64,000 bases of DNA, taken from Ascaris suum (Eukaryota; Nematoda; Chromadorea; Rhabditida; Ascarididae). The notes under the pieces are model-generated. The model had not been told where the DNA came from, did no database searches, and saw only the letters and a program-made list of their open reading frames with translations. The first letter of the stretch is position 1. Each line of letters opens with the position of its first letter. The position numbers and the translations under genes were made by a program. Below are positions 41,501 through 56,500 of this stretch, one piece after another. The DNA lies in contig CM024178.1 of assembly GCA_013433145.1 (NCBI GenBank), forward strand, positions 806,001 to 870,000, given 5' to 3'.

Positions 41501-44500
41501 GCTTCCTTTTTGTCTATCTCCTATTCCCTCCGTTCTCCCTCCCATTCCCTCCACTCCACCCCTTCCTTCCCCCTCCCCTTCTCATTCCCTCCCTCTCCTC
41601 TTTCTCCGCTCGCCCGTCCACTTCCATTCATCTTTTTGTTGCTGGTTGTTCTGTAGAGGCATATAATTGTGCCGTTTTTATCGACTCAACGGTGATATGC
41701 ATTCATTCAGATATAAAGAGAAGGGCGAATTGGAGGCACTTTTCTTTACGATACAAACAAAAAGAAAAGCGATGGGAAGGAAGCCATATGTGCCTCCTCA
41801 AGGTGGTTATTTTATAAATATTTAGGGAGGTTTATTTCAATGCTCGATTTGCGTTAGAGATGCTGACATCGCCGAGTTTCATTGGCAGTGCTGTGGAAGT
41901 GGCCAAAAATTTGAGGGATTTCAAGGTTTTAGAAGAGAGCGAAATGCATATTCTCCATTCTGGCTTTAAAAAATATATATTTAAGGATTTTCAATAAATT
42001 CAGTGATAAACCAAAGAAAGAAATCGTAGTTTTGTAATAGCAAGTTTTCATAATTATTAAAAAGTCAAAATCTGCGAAATAAGATTATTAAACGGTTGCC
42101 AGATAGATTAGGTAAGTAGAGTTATGCAAATCTATAATGGGTTTAATGTCCTTAATAAAGCATCTTAGCGGAAGTAGCATCGTTGAGAATGGGAAGCTGC
42201 AGTTGTAAGGAAAGCTCGGCTCTCAAGGAGTCCATAAGCATATTTAGAAAGGACTGCTGTACTTAAGTAAGCTAAAAATGGATTGTAGGTCTTTTTATGC
42301 ATGATATCGAATCGGCATGGGCACTTCTCGATCACGCCGAAAGCGGACGACAGTCGGCGTTGATTGCCGAACTTATCAGGTATCATATTATTGTTACACA
42401 TTTATGAGGTTATGCTGAATCGGAAATGAACCTATTATATTGAGTCGGAAATGAACCCATTTAAGACACCATACAATTGATTTGTTTTTCGAGGTATGTA
42501 AGGATTTATGTGGACGGATTTTCGAAGATATCCAAGTGCTGAACATATCGGTTTCTTGTATTACGAATGAGATTATTTTATTGCGGCAACTTTTTTGGTT
42601 TTGATAATTTTTTGAAGTTTATTTCGGAAATAAAACAATTATAGAAATTGGTACTCGTTGTGTAGATATGTTACACAGTTCAAGTCTGCCGTTTAATTTG
42701 GCTTGTTGATAGTCATGTATTTATCTCTTGATGTGTGATTCTTGTTGTACTGCATTCTGATGGTACCAGAGCCTGAGGTGGATTTTGGTGATACCAAAGC
42801 GTGAAATGTATGGTTCACAGGCTCTCATCATCTAAGGTTGAGATTGTTGTAGAAGATTGCTGTCGTTAACTAATATATCATATTTGAAGACAAGAACGTT
42901 TGGAGCATATGGCACGTAAGTTTGAGCGCAAAGCGGTGCTGCGTGAATCGTGGCTTCGCGAGATGGGTGCCGTACTGCAAGACTTCGATTTCGGAAGAAG
43001 TGCTGCTCAGGTGGAAGCATCTGTCAAGAAACAGCAAGCGATTGCAGCAGATATTCTTCCTCGGGTATTACTTCATTTCGTCGTTTGTGGGGGATGGTGC
43101 CATCAGGTTTCATGAGAAATTGGGTTGATTCTGTCGGTTTTTGACAGTTTTAAGGATATGGCTGTATGCGAGCATTGTAATGCCGCACGAATCTCGAAGT
43201 GTTTTCAACTTTCGTAGGAAACGTTCGCGGATTTGTGCTTAAGTATTGAGCATTGTATGTATTTATTTATGACAAATAACTGTTCTGGTGTTATCATTTA
43301 ATAATCAGCCTGTTTATTAGTTGCAACAAGAAATCAATAGTTAGTTGCAGTATTAACAGGAAATCGATAATCAGTTACAGTATCAGCAAGAAACGGATAG
43401 TTAACTGCGGTATTCGAAGGTGCATCTTTTTTACAGTACTGTCAGTGAAGCATTAGGTAGCTATTATGAAAAGCAGTAGCTAATAAAAGCTTGAGTGTAA
43501 TATTAGAGTAGGATTTTTTTAGTTGGGCGATTTTCTTTCATAAGTAAAGCGCCTGAGGCATTGAATTTTGAGATGCGATATGAATGAAATTATTTGTATA
43601 GGAGGATCGCTTCAAGTCATTATCAGTGATGGCAACCGAACTGACGAACGAGAATTACCACGACAGCGATCGAATTCGGATACGAGAACGCGATATTCTC
43701 GATAAATGGGCGCAGTTACTTGCTGCGCTTGATGCCCGTCGACGAGCACTTATGTCATTGAGTGATCTCATGGGATTACTACGTGATATCGATACACTCT
43801 CATCGGAAATCCGAGATCTTGAGGTCGGCTGCCTTTCTTTATGCGATGCTGCTTTACTCAAATGTATTTCTGAAACCACGAGATGAAGGAATGGGGACAG
43901 TTCCTTTGTTCTCAAGAAGAAACATAGGGTGAATATAAGGATTGTGAGGGCACTAGCGTTTGAAATTTTTTGGTTCTCTTCAGTAAACAAAAGACCCATC
44001 TGAGTGTTCTGTTTCTGATTTTGTTGTAATACGCTATCATTCACTCAGGTATTGATGATCTCGTTATATGCACTTAACTTTATTGCTTAAGTGATAGTGA
44101 GCTACTGATAACTTTTTTGCTTAAGTGATAGTGAGCTATTGATATAGTCCATAAGATAGGAGCTACCGAGGCCGTATTGTGAGTTCCAGAGTTGCACGTT
44201 TGCCATGTTCGAGAGGTGATTTATAACTGGAGAGAGAGGAGGAGAACTTATAGCTGGGGAGGAAATTTGCGCACTATATTAGCCCTTAGTCTGGGGAGGG
44301 GACTTCATTTGAGAGGGGAATGGGGGAATATCTTCGACTGCGTGGTGCCCTATTAGCTTTTTTTCCTAAATGTAGCATGGACTAGATTTTCTGGCTGAAT
44401 TGAATGCGCATTGAATATGCGTAAATTTGTAGCCGCTGTTTTTGAATCGGGATGTGGGCAAGCATCTACTGGGCGTTGAGGATTTACTGCAAAAGCAAGG

Positions 44501-47500
44501 TATCCTCGAGGCACAACTCAATTCACAAGGTGAACTCCTCAAGAATGTCACTACACAAGCATTGGCATATATCCGTAGCAAAGGTGAGCAGTACGATGTG
44601 TTACAAAGAAAACTCGACGATGTCAGCGCCCTGTACGATAGGTACGTTGAGTATCTTTAAATACTTATGTGGATAGGTATTATTCATTCAATTTGGGTTT
44701 CTATTTCTGGTTTTTTGATTGCTCATTGGCGTGTAATTAGTAGTAAGCAATGTTATTTGGAAGGTTCTTTTGACTATTCACTAACTTAGCGTCATACTTA
44801 ATGATTAATTAATGACTACAGTCAAAGAATTGTTACCTGGTGAAGGTTGGCATAACGTTGCAAGGGGTAAACGGCACATCGTAATTGGTAAGCGATAATG
44901 AGGGAAAGTTATAGGAAGCAGTGAAAGGTATTTGTTTTCCTTCCGGTTTGTTAATATTGGTTTTATCTAAATTGGCTCCAGGTTGAAGTTGTATTTTTAG
45001 CGTGGTCGATCTGTGTCGTCAACGGAGAATGGCATTGAACAGGGCACGCGATCTGTTTCGTTTCATCCAGGATCATGAAGAAGAGATGGGATGGTTGAGC
45101 GAAAAGGATGATCTTTGCCGATCGGTGTTAAATAATCGTGATCTCTCAGCTACCCCCCAGCTCAGTCGCCTTTTTAAGGTGCCATTATTTTTGGGCAATA
45201 ATTTTTAGGGTGAACTTCCTAATCGATGTGCATGTGGTGGCGTGGAATTATTCGACTTGATGAGACGATAGAAGGTGTTAGGTAATAACTCTGTTATTGG
45301 ACAGGTAATTGCCAAGGTGTGATTTTTGAAGAGAGTGAGAGGGTTTAGTTTTATATAATTTTACAAGCTATTCGATTATGTGGTCATTGTATGCCAGCTA
45401 CTGCACAAAGTGTCCATTGTGGAATCCCATTCATACACTTTTCGCTCTTAAAAGAGTGCAGAAAGTTCGTTCACTCACTGAAGGCATTAAATTTGCATAA
45501 ATTTCTATTTACTCTTATTTAACAATGAAAGTTATTTAATATGTGATGTTTAAAGGAACGGATCTACTTTCGTTAATTAGAAGCGAATGATCTGACGAAT
45601 AGATCGATCTCTTAGTTGATTTATTCGATGATATAATCAGAAGTCTTCGTAATATTGATATATGTTTTAGCATTTGGAAACGGAAATGGATGCACACTGG
45701 CAAAGTTCGAAAAGAGTAATTGCGGCAGGTGAGAGACTAATAGCCAGTGGTCAAAGTAAGGATGATATTCATACAAGGATTTACAACCTGCAAAGCAAAT
45801 GGGAACAGCTAAGAAAGGTGCGTCCAATTGCCTCATCCTTATTGATTCATCGATTATATCTTGAGTTTATTATTCGACTTGCATAAATATCATCGTCAAC
45901 TCGATAATTGCTTATTCGACTTTGTTTCCTTTTTGCTTGATTTGATTGCTGCACTAGCATTTGTGGCATATTGTTCTTGACAGATTTTTAGTGCTGAGGT
46001 TGCGCTATTGATCTGTAAGAAATTGTTTTGCTGCTTTCCCATATTATCTTTCACGAAATGGTTCAACACTTTCATTTATAAACATGAAGTAGGCTTCATC
46101 CATTCATAAACTTGAACATAATGTAAAGTGGTAGTCAGTCCTTTTTTAATCGTTTTTAGCGTTTATTGCCTCAGGTTATATCTATGTAAAGTTCATGAAA
46201 AATGGAATGTAATAAGGTGGGATAGCGAGAATGTTCCATAGTTGAGCATGCGGCGGATCGTCGAACCGATAATCTATTGCTGATAGCTTTATTCAGTGGT
46301 AGGTTCTTGTTCACTTGCAGACGGTTGAAGCAGTACGTCGTTGGTTACGAGAGGCAGAGCAAGCACATCAGTATTTCCATGATGCAAATGAAGCCGAAAG
46401 TTGGATTCGTGAGAAGATGCCTTTGGTGAAGAGTGATGACTATGGTAGAGATGAACAAGCTTCCGAGAGTCTTCTTTCGAGGTTTATTTTACGTATTCAT
46501 TTTATAATCATGTGTTCAAAGTTGCTGTTTTGTGCTCGTCCTCAGTTTTGTAACATTTGAGAGATTTGTGTTTGTAATGAGACCACATGTGTTTGCCTTA
46601 CACCTGGCAGGTAAATTTATTTGATGACAGATGAGAATTAAATCGGGTTGATCGTATGTATGATGTGAACAATTTTTATCTTTATTCGAATCCCATTCTA
46701 TTTTGATGTAGATTCTCTTCGTCATCAAAACATATTTTTTAAGTATTCATTAGGTAGTGCTTTTTGATAGATATTCCTGGATATGCAAATGTTTTCAGAC
46801 ATGCACGTCTTGAAGAGGAGATCCAAGCATATCGTTCGGATATGGTACGACTTGAGGAGATGGCCACCGAGTTGGCCAATACTGAATTCATCGCTGGAGC
46901 TGTCGTACATGTGGAGGAAGAGAACGAGGAGTTGGTCGTACCTCAAGTCAGAATGCTTTATCCGTTCTCGGGTAACAACGTTTCGGTCAAGAAGGATGAG
47001 GTATGTATTTGAAATTTTGAACATTGCAAACACTTCGAACCGTTGTAGTCTCATTTATCCTCATTTGGTGGAATATTCTCTATATTACGTGCTGGGGATT
47101 ATTAAATAAAACAGTTACCGGTACTGGTATTATTGACAGAGTTGATTTTACTTCTCATCTGAAATCATTATTTTTCACACTTTTGTCAGTACTTTGATTC
47201 CAGTCGATCTCAGTGGTCCTTCAAGTCAGAAGAAGTCTTTCTTTCTGTTGGCGTGGCAACTGGAGGATAGTGAATTCAGAATAACGAAATTTCTTGGTTA
47301 TAGTGAATATCATAATGTGTTAATCCATAAAGTTTGAAGGATGCATGTGCATTAAATGATGACAATAAAATCTGCAAGTTTTTTTCACCCATCGATTTTT
47401 TGTTTTATATCAGTAAGTTTGCAAGAATGTAGTAGAGTTGTACAATTGGTGGACCAGTAAAGATTTGAAGACATCATCTGACATATTTTATTGTTTTTGT

Positions 47501-50500
47501 TGGCAGATTGAACTGGATAACCAAATGAACAGGATGTAAAAAGAACGTATCGTGCCAGTTGCACTATACCTGGAAAACTTAGAAGCACTCATATTTGCCT
47601 CGCTTTCCTATTTGTTTTTGAATAAATAAGAAAGCGTGCTGTAGCAGTTGGCTAAAGGAAGATGGCAAAAAGATGCAAAATTTAATCCATTTTTCGATAT
47701 TAACTATATTGGTTCTTTGTATAAGTATGAGTTTATTGGACATTTCTTGGGCGCAAAAAAAATTATTGGGCATTTAACCGACAAATACTAAACGAAACGT
47801 ATGCGTAGTAGCGATACTTACGCCACATTCGCCTACCACGCATCACATATTCTTTTATAAGTAATGTACAACTGCAACAGTGCTGCAAACCTGGAAAGTA
47901 TAAACAAGCGTTTTAGTATTTGTCAGTATTCTAACAAGTAAATAATTCACTTTAGAGCCTATCCATCATTTATAAAAACTGAAATGTGAATTTATCCAGG
48001 TTTTAGTCCCCTGTTTTTGAGCCATTCTAAAGATTATGAAGTATGGAGCGTAAGCAATTTCATTTGCAGATTATTGCATTAATTGAACGTTCTAATGAGG
48101 ATTGGTGGCGAATTCTGAAACAAGATGGAACTGAAGGCTATGTGCCAGCGAATTATTGTCGAATTGTTGATGGTGAGACGGTCACCGTATCGCAGACGAC
48201 CACCGTCAGAAAGACGAATAAAGAACCACAGGAGTCAAGGAATGCAATCATGGCACGACAGGAAGCCATTAGTGCTGACTATCGTAAACTCAACAACCTT
48301 GCACAGGTCGGTGAGAAAACGCAATGGATTTGATATATTACATCATATGCTTCTGCTTCCTTGATTCGTTGAATTATTTAGTGATATTGGTTAATACTGG
48401 GCATTTAGCGACTTCGTGAACTTCATATCCCTCCCTCCCGCACCCCTCACACTACCGAGTGAAGGGCAAGAGAGGTATATTCACCGATATCCGTCGGAGA
48501 TTCGCGTGGAGCATCGAAAAGGTTGGGACTGGCACATGGGAAAGATAAAAAAATGAGTGAAATGATTGACCAGCCACTAGCGTCGTCTGGCTATTCGGCT
48601 ATTATTGCAGTGCCCGGTGGCCCAAGCATAACCCACTATATTTTGATAGTATTGATTTTTTATCAACTAAACCTTATTGACATGAAATTATTGAGTGGCA
48701 GCTGATGTTGATTTTAGGTACGAAGACGCTTGCTCAGTGATATGATCAAGTTGTACAGATTCGTGCGTGAATGCGATCAATTTGAAGCATGGGCAAACGA
48801 CACTGAGAATATGCTCATCGATAGTGCATCATCGGACAACGTCCAAGCATTCAGAATGAAATTCGACGTTAGTTCCTGAACTTTTTGACCTTACTGTTAC
48901 CGGTGAATATTCGACTTTAGTTCTCGAACTTCTTGATCTTATTGTCACAGGTGAATATTCGGTGTTAGTTCTCGAACTTCTCGGCCTTATTGTCATAGGT
49001 GAATATTACAGTATTACCGATAAGTCGTACTTGTAGTTAGTTTCTTGTTTCCGTTTTTGTAACGCTTTGAATTTGTTCTTTATGTGTTGTTTGGACTTAA
49101 ATTAAATGTGTTAATTGTTTAGAAATTGGAGAGTGAAATCAATACGAATGGAAGAACTCAATTGAAAAGAATCAACAGCATGGCCGAAGAGTTGATGAAT
49201 GAAGGTCATAGTCATAGTAATGAGATTCGAAAACGTCGTGATGCAGTCAATCGACTTTGGGAACGAATTCAAGAACTTTGCAGAGTACAACTCGGACATT
49301 TGGTCTGCTGTTATTTTTTTGTTACTTTCTTTTGTGAGAGATGCAGTGATTTGATTTAATTCCTTGGTTTGGAAATTGTCTGATTTAATAATTCTCCTTG
49401 GTGCTTTGGATGAATCTATCTCATTGTGTTTGGTTGAGAGGGAGGGTACAGATATTCGGTTGAAAGAGAAAGTATAGGTATTTGGTTGGGAGGAAATCAA
49501 TGTGTTTCTGCCTTCGTAATTTTGCTGACCATACATCTAACTAACTACTTTCGTCGGTCATAGAATTCTTTAAAGAGTGTGGATCGATCCATGGTGTTTT
49601 GCGGTTTTTTTGTCCTATAACAGTATGGCGAGAGTTCATTCATTGAATTCTTTGCCAGCTTTACCTATATTGATCTGGCCGTTTTACAGTGTTTGCTGAT
49701 TTAGGCCAATGTCTCTTCCCCAACCCATGCCCTCCTCTTCCCCTTCCACGCTTACCCCTTCGTTCCGCCTCCCTCGATCCTCCTATCAGTGAACGTAAGC
49801 ACTTCTGCTATTTTGGGCAGTGGTATACAAGTGGGTTTGTAGTGTGCGTAGTATCTAGTGCACCCGTTGCGCTTTATAACGAGAAGGTGGATTCGGGGTT
49901 TATGCTCGAAGTCGTCGACTCTTATTATTGAAAGTTTCTTGGACGCCCACTTAAAGTGATTTACAAATTTATTAAAGATAGTGGATATCGGAAAAGACTA
50001 CATTCAGATAATTTTTTAGGAGAAAGCAGAGCGTGTAGCGGCATTTAATGAGACTTGTGAAGATGCACGTTCATGGATGGCGGACAAATTTGATCTGCTG
50101 GATCAGAAGGTCGATCCGAACGATCCGAAGGCGGTTGCTGCATTGCAAAAACGATATCAGAATCTTGGAAAAGACTTAAAACCACTTGAAGAGAAGATTA
50201 GATATCTGCGAGAATTGGCCGACAAGGTTAGTTATCCCAATATGCTTTTTATCATTTTATTTTGAGTTATCGATTTTAGTTGTTTTACTTTCTACTTGGA
50301 ATATGTAACAAAGCAGAAAGATGGTGCTTTTCAATAGGTTATTACCTGTGGTGAAGGTAGGTCATGTTTATGGCACCATATTATTCACCTGGATGCATTT
50401 ACAGGTGAAGAAGGAACATCCGGAAGAGGCAGCAAAGATCGAAGCAATGATCGATCAGCTAGTTGCGTTGCATTCCGATCTGAAACAGAAGGCTGCAGCT

Positions 50501-53500
50501 CGTATCGAAGAAGCAGAACAGACGCAAGGTCAACAGATGTTCGACGGTGCTGTCAAGTGGGTTTTTATCTTAACTCATTTCACCCGATCTTCCATGTTCT
50601 TTTTTGTCGGAATATTTATTTCTGCGAAATCGAAGTCAATCTCATTGATTTTCTCGAAGCAAGTTTATTTTATCTTTCATTTACCTGATCTTCTTATTCG
50701 ATAGCTGAAAGGTGTTTTTTAAAGTTCCATAAACTTTATGTTTTTGCGCAGTCCGGGCGGCAAAGTGATTTAAGAGGACCACCGATTGTCGTGACTCGGT
50801 GTTAAATGTTGCCACAATATTTGATAGTATTCCTTTGCTGGAAGATTCGATGTGGGTTGTCGCAGGAACTTGCAAGCGTGGATAGAGAAGACGAAGAATG
50901 TGTTGGCTGATAAGACACGTCCTGTGGATATCGCATCTGCTGAGGATCTACTCAAGAAGCACTATGAATTGAAAGAAGATATTGACTCGAAGAAATACGA
51001 ATTTGAGTATGTTCGAGACTTGGGCAAACGATTACTTCAGAAGAACCCTTCACTTAACGAGGTATCTTACTGGCGCTGTATTTTAATATTTAATGATGCA
51101 CAATGTCCTTTGTGTATGAGAAGAAAGAGATGCGAAGGGCAAATGGGGGATGGGGAACATTTCTGAAGATGCGTGTCGTTTCTTTCAGCAGAGTTGTATG
51201 TATGATGGCAAATAGTATAACATATATGTAACGTGCTCAAAAGCTCAATAAGTTCCCCAAAGTTGCGTTTAACTAATATGTAACAGAAAGATTGTGGAAA
51301 GAAATTTGAAAACATCAACAATGCAATGTTTATATTTATGGTTTATGCATAAGGTTGTATATTTGCTTAAATGCATTTGTTTTCAATTGAGACATACATG
51401 ATGTTAACAGGGCTTTTCTTCCTATTTGCTTTTTTTTATTAGTAGTTAAAATCTTAGTTATGTTTCATTTACATACTCTCCAGTAATCAAAAAGTCTGGA
51501 GAGATGCGATTTGAATACTCTTCAGTCTTCTAATTTCTCTTAGGTTAGAACCTTTTGTTAGCATTCAAAACTTGGGCATCATATTACAAATCAGACCTTA
51601 TTGCATCGAAGAGCTTTTAAGAGTTCAGTTTGTTAAGCTGGATGTTTATTTTTTCTATTCAAGGTTCGCAGTACGTTGGCAAGACTAGATTCGGAGCAAA
51701 GAGCACTGATGACGATGTGGGCTGAGAAGGAACAACTTCTGAAGGAGATGCTTGACCTTCAGCTGCTGAACACTGAAGCCGAGCGCATTGATGCGGCAAC
51801 AAAAGGTCATGAAGCATTCCTCGAGATCACGAACCTTGGGGTAAGTGTCACCTTCTTCAATCATTTGAGTGCGATTACAGAAATATTATTATTAGTTCAA
51901 CAGCTGTACATCCAAAACTGTGTGAGAGCATCGGTTGAAAGGAGGGACAGTCAAGAATAGAGTCCTTACTTTTGTAATTAGTGCCCTATCGTTTCTTTAA
52001 GCCCCGCAAGGATTATTCCGGAAATTTGTGGAAGTTACTAATTCATAAGGAAATAGGCAAAAGATAGGTTTAGTATACAGTCATTAAAAATCCTGAATAA
52101 TGATCTCCGGACTAGAAGGCCGTCACTGTCGAAGGAGTTTAATCAGTGTTATATTGTAATATTTATTCTAATTTCAGGTAATAGTGGGTTTATGAATCTC
52201 ATAGTTTATTATGTCTTCTTTTTCTCAACCACATAAGTCGTTGACTTCTAGGAATGGGGCTATATTGAGAGTAAGATAGCTCTCCTCGAGGCTATAATGG
52301 TTGTATTGTTTAGGGATTTTTATATTTAGTGACAACCGTACAGGTGTTAGGAGCGATTTAGGTGGTGTCAAATGAGATGAAAAGGTTTATTTTGTTGAGA
52401 AAAGGTATGTCACTGATTTGAAATTTTTACAGGATTCGGTGGAATCTGTCGAGAATCTACTGAAACGTCATGGTGATTTTGAAGCGAAGTTGAGAGCACA
52501 AGAGGATCGTCTAAAGGCATTTGCGAAAAGTGCTGATCAACTCGTTCAAGCTGGTCATAGTGAATCACCATTCATCCAACAGGTGTGCTAATCATTTGTT
52601 TATATTTTATACATCCGTATCGGTCCTCCGAAGCGCTGTGTTGGGGTATTTTGGTGTAAATATTGATCTTAATTGGTACTCAGAATTGCTTCACTTCGGC
52701 CAAATATACTTCAAACTAGCAATATAATTGCTAGTCTTTCGTATATTTGATTTCCGTTATTGTATTTGCATTTATTGACCCGAATGGAATGTAAGTGAAA
52801 GCAAACTTGGATTTTCGTTTCAACCAGTAATATGGGCGGGATTTTTCCTGAAACTCACGACAACTGACGAAATCTTATGTGAAGGATATGTGTAGCTGGC
52901 TATATGTGCCTTAAACTATTGTTTCTTATAATGTAGGCAAGAATATTGGAGATTCATCAAATATATTGACTGTTAACAAGGATTTGAGTTGGGCATTGAC
53001 AATGTTCGTTGCTTGAGCCGATAGTTGAGTGAGTATGAAGTGAATGAATATAGAGACGAGCTATCGATCACTGGAGTTCTTATTCGATCACATATACGCA
53101 AATGAATTTGTGTATCGCATATTCATAGCATGCAAGTTGCTGAATAATGCGATGTGTATAAAGTTTGTATTCGCTTACAGACCGAATAATAGAAGAGGTG
53201 AAGAAAAGCGTTCAGTAGAATAAATTTGTTACTTCACTGCTTACTTCAACTAAATCAACAGTTCGAATTAATAGGTTTTTTTTAAATAGTATGCAGCAAC
53301 AGTAGGTATATCTCTTGTTCACAGGAAAGGTGGAGATGAGAGTACCTCTGTAGCCATTAACTGTATTGCTATCACCAGCATATTTGCATAAATGATATTT
53401 ACATATCGTTATCGTATTTTTAAAAATGTCGAAGTATTCAGCCAATACAGATATTCATACCTAGTAAATGCTCAGCTTTGATTCATAATTTCGAAGGGCT

Positions 53501-56500
53501 GCCTGTTGTCCATGTCTTTGAGCCAGTTCGTGTAGTTTATATAGATTTGCAATTGACGGATTATTAGAAATGGAAATGATTCTTTCAGCGCAAGGACGAT
53601 GTGTTAGCACGACGTGCGGCTGTTCATAAAGCGGCAGGCAAACGTCGTGCACAACTTGAAGCATCGTTGGTCTATCAGAATCTTCGAAGAAACATTCAAG
53701 AGCTATCACAATGGATTGCTGAGAAGAAGAAGGTCAGTTCTATTTTGTAGTTGAAATGAGAAGAATGTTGAAAGATTTTGTACCATGAAATTAGTTGAAG
53801 GCATATTGGTGTTCCTAAACTACACGGTTAATGTTGCCGTTGAATGATATTACAACAATCATTTCACATATAGTTATATTCGTTCTAACCATATTCACCG
53901 TTTATTTAACGCACGCTGCAAACATCTGTGAGCTGAACCGGGTAGTTCAGAGTGGGAACTATATTCGGTAGGAGACAAGGGCAAAGGCTGCAGGAAACAC
54001 TTGTATGTTCTATCTCTGCGTCTCTTTAGTGGCTTGTCTAAGTAACGCTGTAGACATCATCAAATGCCATACTCTTAGCCAAAGAGGAAAGAACGAATTC
54101 CTCCCCTCCTAAAACTGAAACAGACTTATTGGAAAGGAGGAGGAATTCATCCTTCTACCTCCTCGTGAGCTGCAGACCTGGCTGATGACCTGGACAAGAC
54201 TATAAAATGTAAAATGTTACTGGGTTGAGGTTTAAAGCGAATGAATGAAGGAGAATCATTTAAGTGATGCAATTTAAGATCGCAAACGATAACGCACATA
54301 AGGATGCTGCATCAATAGCGATGAAACTTCTAAAGCATTCAGCTTTCGAGGCTGAACTCAAAGCAAATGCTGCTCGCTTGGAACAAGTCAATAAGGTATG
54401 CAAGTCGTTGTTTTCTTTATTCCACGCTTATGCAAAAGGCGAACTGATTAGAACCGACCTGATGGGCGAAAATCTCAGCGGGACGTGAAGTAAGCTGGAA
54501 TTGGCATATTGTGGAAATGTGTGACTTATCCTGAACACTAGTATTTGGTCTAGTTAAGTGTTTCAATATTGGACTGCACCGTTGTCCAAAGCAAGCACTC
54601 CGCTGTCATCCTCAGCGAGTATCGCACTATTCTCACTCGCGATTACTGGATTGTTGGCGTTGATGACTATTGGCACCCACCGTTATAATCTTCAATAGAC
54701 CCAGGGGTTATAAATTTTTCACCGTCTTGAAAAGATTGTTGCGATAAGATTATTTTTGTGCACATGAAGTCTTTTTTTCGAGGTTTTGCAGGGGATTTTG
54801 CAGAGGAGCCGATTTATGGGATTATTTTATCTTATACAGATTTCAAAGAGGAATTATTGAGGAGTGGGGGGGGGGGGGGGGTGGGGGAAGGGAACGTGGG
54901 TGGTTTCATTTACGGATTTCATTTTATTTGTTTCTAGATTAGACGAAGGAAGAGGTTTAACTGAATTTGTGTATATTCCGCTCTGATCGGTCGCTGTAGT
55001 TCCATTGTTGCAATCAATATACTAAATGAATCATTGAAAGAGGTAGTCAGAAGTGCAGCGGTAAGGAAATTCCTTTGATTTATTGAAGGCACATAAAAGG
55101 GTATTTTCTGTATGATGTGATGTATGTGCAGATCTAGTTTTTACTTCGTTGAGAATTTAGGCGTTGCGATCGGTGATAAGCAGTACCTGGATTATTGAGA
55201 TATCCCAATCGATTTATTAGATATTGCGACGATCGAGTCTGATCTGGTGTAAAATTCGAATCTGATTACAGTGTTTCATTAAAGTTGTCGTGATGCATCT
55301 ATTTTAAGGATGGGAACGCATTGATAGCTCAGCAGCATTACGAGTCGCCATCAATAAAGCGATTATTGGATGGAGTGAATCGCGAATGGGCCGAGCTGTG
55401 CAAAGCGGCCGAGGCAAAGGGGGAACGTTTGAGGCAGGCCGATGCCCAGAAGGGACTCAACCGATCGCTGGATGACGCTCATCTTAAGCTTGACGATATA
55501 CAGAATGCTCTACAGTCGAAAGACCTTGGTGAGATAGTTGTTAGATTAACTCGATGTCCAACCTTTTTGGGATAAGTCTGTGCTCATATATGCTTGCTTT
55601 TTGAACATTGCATTCGTTTCCGTTATCATTTGCCGTGGAATGTGTGTCCAACCAGTGTTTGTGCAATACCGGTTATGATTCACCTTTATGCATCTTTATA
55701 TATTTGAAGATCTTCGTTCTACGGAGGATTCGAAACGATGACGCGATATTTTGCCACACCGTGGATTCTCAGGGATGTAGTCTTGGAGCGTAATTTAATC
55801 TCTATAGATACAACTATAGCACTGAGCTTGGAGCATAGAGCCTGTCGCTTTATGTGTTTTTGAATGACACTGTAATATCACAGTTACAGGTTCCGATTTG
55901 CGCGGTGTGAAGGACCTACTGCAGAAGCATGGTCTTGTCGAGAAGGAAATGTCAGTATTTGATAAGCGTATAAAGGAGATCACCGACAGAGGTGACGCAT
56001 TGATCAAAGAAGGCCATTTCGATGCGCCATCGATCAAAGCAGCCATCAAGAAACTCACCGATAGGTAGGCACCATTCAGTTAGCCATCGACGACATTAAG
56101 ATGGGCTATAATTTTTTTGTAAATAGTAGGGAGTGTAAAACTTCGTTGAAATATTTTGCTGTGGGAGGCAGATAATGAAGAGTTGCTTTCTATGTTCTAA
56201 ATTATGTTTTATATTGTTAAGTTGCTCTAACTTTAATAATCGTTTTGTTTGTTGAGGGGAAATGACGTCATTTGAGATTGAAATGACGTCACAAATGAAA
56301 TTTTGATTTCGACTGTTTTCATTTGCAGTGACGTCTTTTCATTTGATCCGTATATAGCTAAGCGATATCACATTTAGCCACTCTATGCTCAGTATGTTCA
56401 TTTACAAGGTAGTGCGGCCAATGACAAAAGTGATTCTGATTTGCTGATGCAAAGCCGATTTACCACGCTAGCGGATCACACCCCTCGAATGATGAGCTTG

